A stretch of DNA of 64,000 nt. Origin: Mycobacterium sp. 1245111.1. Lineage in GTDB: Bacteria > Actinomycetota > Actinomycetes > Mycobacteriales > Mycobacteriaceae. The notes under the pieces are model-generated. The model made no database searches and had not been told where the DNA came from. It saw only the letters and a program-made list of their open reading frames with translations. How positions within the stretch are numbered: position 1 is the first letter of the stretch; each line of letters begins with the position of its first letter. Of this stretch, positions 62,575-64,000 are shown piece after piece. The stretch lies in contig NZ_LZLV01000001.1 in NCBI RefSeq assembly GCF_001673405.1, positions 45,847 to 109,846 on the forward strand, read 5' to 3'. Made by a program: the position numbers and the translations under genes.

Positions 62575-63828
62575 GTGACCGAGCGTTTCGTGGTGACCGG
62601 TGGGAGTCGGTTGTCGGGCGAAGTCGCTGTTGGGGGAGCCAAAAACAGCGTTCTGAAGTTGATGGCGGCGACGTTGCTGGCCGAAGGTACCAGCACGATC
62701 ACCAACTGCCCCGACATCCTCGATGTGCCATTGATGGCCGAGGTGCTGCGAGGCCTTGGTGCCAACGTCGAGTTGGACGGCGCGACGGTACGCATCACCT
62801 CGCCGGACGAACCCAAATACGACGCCGACTTCGCTGCGGTGCGCCAGTTCCGGGCCTCGGTCTGCGTGCTCGGCCCCCTGGTCGGGCGGTGCAAGCGCGC
62901 CAGGGTCGCACTGCCAGGTGGTGACGCCATCGGCTCGCGTCCGCTGGATATGCACCAAGCCGGTCTGCGGCAACTCGGAGCCGTCTGCAATATCGAACAC
63001 GGCTGCGTCGTCGCGCAGGCAGATTCCTTGCACGGCGCGGAAATTCAGCTCGAGTTCCCCTCGGTCGGAGCCACCGAGAATATCTTGATGGCCGCGGTTC
63101 TGGCCGAGGGTGTCACGACGATTCACAACGCCGCGCGGGAACCCGACGTGGTCGATCTGTGCACGATGCTGAATCAAATGGGTGCGCATGTCGAAGGCGC
63201 GGGTTCGCCGACGATGACGATCACCGGTGTCCCGCGGCTATTCCCGACCGAGCATCGTGTGATCGGTGACCGAATTGTGGCCGCCACGTGGGGAATAGCC
63301 GCCGCGATGACTCGCGGGGACGTCACCGTGACCGGCATCGATCCGGCACATCTGCAGGTCGTCTTACACAAACTGCACGACGCAGGCGCCACGGTCACCC
63401 AGACGGACGACAGCTTCCGGGTCACCCAGTACGAACGGCCGAAGGCCGTCAACGTCGCCACCCTGCCGTTCCCCGGTTTTCCGACGGATCTGCAGCCGAT
63501 GGCGATCGCTCTGGCGTCGATTGCCGACGGCACTTCGATGATCACCGAGAACGTCTTCGAGGCGCGGTTCAGGTTCGTCGAGGAGATGATCCGACTGGGC
63601 GCCGATGCCCGTACCGACGGACACCATGCCGTCGTACGCGGTCTTCCTCAGCTCTCGAGTGCGCCCGTCTGGTCATCCGACATCCGGGCCGGCGCCGGAC
63701 TGGTGCTTGCGGGCCTGGTCGCAGACGGTGACACCGAGGTCCACGACGTCTTTCACATCGACCGTGGCTACCCGCTGTTCGTGGAGAACCTGGCCAGTCT
63801 CGGCGCAGAAATCGAGCGGGTACAGTAG
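62575..63828 (+). CDS. murA: UDP-GlcNAc enolpyruvyl transferase MurA
   Basis: First committed step of peptidoglycan synthesis: adds enolpyruvate from PEP to UDP-GlcNAc. 417 residues with [11 protein letters not shown] (22-32) and the active loop [15 protein letters not shown]. In that loop residue 117 is Asp where most bacteria have Cys, the target of fosfomycin; this change is the known cause of natural fosfomycin resistance in mycobacteria. GTG start follows TAAACT (62562-62567) by 7 bases (leaderless). Directly followed by the rrn operon, as for Rv1315. Confidence 0.95.
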   Translation: MTERFVVTGGSRLSGEVAVGGAKNSVLKLMAATLLAEGTSTITNCPDILDVPLMAEVLRGLGANVELDGATVRITSPDEPKYDADFAAVRQFRASVCVLGPLVGRCKRARVALPGGDAIGSRPLDMHQAGLRQLGAVCNIEHGCVVAQADSLHGAEIQLEFPSVGATENILMAAVLAEGVTTIHNAAREPDVVDLCTMLNQMGAHVEGAGSPTMTITGVPRLFPTEHRVIGDRIVAATWGIAAAMTRGDVTVTGIDPAHLQVVLHKLHDAGATVTQTDDSFRVTQYERPKAVNVATLPFPGFPTDLQPMAIALASIADGTSMITENVFEARFRFVEEMIRLGADARTDGHHAVVRGLPQLSSAPVWSSDIRAGAGLVLAGLVADGDTEVHDVFHIDRGYPLFVENLASLGAEIERVQ

Positions 63829-63875
63829 ACGGCTAGGTACGTCGCACACCTGCCCCTGGCAGTGAATCGTGCAGT

Positions 63876-63904
63876 TTGACGGCGCTTTTGCGATGGAGTA
63901 CAGT
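63876..63904 (+). promoter_or_regulatory. rrn operon promoter
   Basis: TTGACG (63876-63881), 17-base spacer, TACAGT (63899-63904), followed by AGCAGGGTTGCCCGAAAACG, very like the main mycobacterial rRNA promoter downstream of murA. The transcript should begin near 63911. Confidence 0.85.
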
Positions 63905-64000
63905 AGCAGGGTTGCCCGAAAACGGGTGTTGTTTGAGAACTCAATAGTGTGTTTGGTGGTTTTGTTTTTGTTGTTGTTTTTGTGACCGCATTTGTGGCGC
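63905..64000 (+). other. rRNA operon leader (5' part)
   Basis: Holds the conserved TTTGAGAACTCAATAGTGTG element (63932-63951) found in mycobacterial 16S leaders, which serves in antitermination and processing, then a T/G-rich run (GGTTTTGTTTTTGTTGTTG). The 16S rRNA gene itself starts beyond the window. Confidence 0.85.

Overview
The window is chromosomal DNA from a mycobacterium. The base composition is GC-rich with many GTG starts. The gene order closely follows the Mycobacterium tuberculosis segment from about Rv1257c to Rv1315: udgB, HIT protein, amiB2, class III cyclase, paired ABC exporter, lprB-lprC, SbcD/SbcC-like pair, oppBCDA, carbonic anhydrase, cysD-cysNC, argS-lysA-thrA-thrC-thrB-rho, rpmE-prfA-prmC, wecA, the whole atp operon and murA. 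It ends in the rrn promoter and leader just upstream of a 16S rRNA gene that is not included. Comparisons with M. tuberculosis rest on recalled gene order and protein sequence, not on a search.

Layout. 1-6.8 kb: DNA repair glycosylases, F420/flavin-type oxidoreductases, a HIT hydrolase, an amidase, a pH-sensor-type adenylyl cyclase and a small unknown protein flanked by striking inverted and tandem repeats. 6.9-19.6 kb: a heterodimeric ABC transporter with one degenerate ATP site, two lipoproteins, a VapBC module, a SixA-type phosphatase, a nuclease/ATPase repair pair, then a cytochrome P450 beside the remnant of a short-chain dehydrogenase. 19.7-29.8 kb: oligopeptide uptake operon (transcribed leftward) divergent from carbonic anhydrase and the sulfate activation cluster cysD-cysNC-cysQ with an Rrf2 regulator.

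29.8-38.8 kb is the accessory part. It holds two VOC proteins, a luciferase-like monooxygenase with a DUF2237 protein, small secreted proteins, a fusion of an FAD/NAD(P)-binding oxidoreductase with a TTC38-like repeat domain, tandem DUF732 genes, a gene resembling mycobacteriophage lysin B, and a partial copy of the 3' end of the nearby tRNA-Arg gene that looks like an old attachment site.

38.8-64 kb is conserved core: arginyl-tRNA synthetase, lysine/threonine synthesis, Rho, an acyl-CoA ligase, L31, release factor 1 and its methylase, a TsaC-like protein, WecA, the eight ATP synthase genes with an AtpI-like gene, a DUF2550 protein, a PduO-type cobalamin adenosyltransferase, and MurA with Asp in place of the catalytic Cys. 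A recurring pattern is a TANNNT -10 element placed 6-8 bases before an ATG/GTG, which suggests that many genes here are transcribed without a leader.
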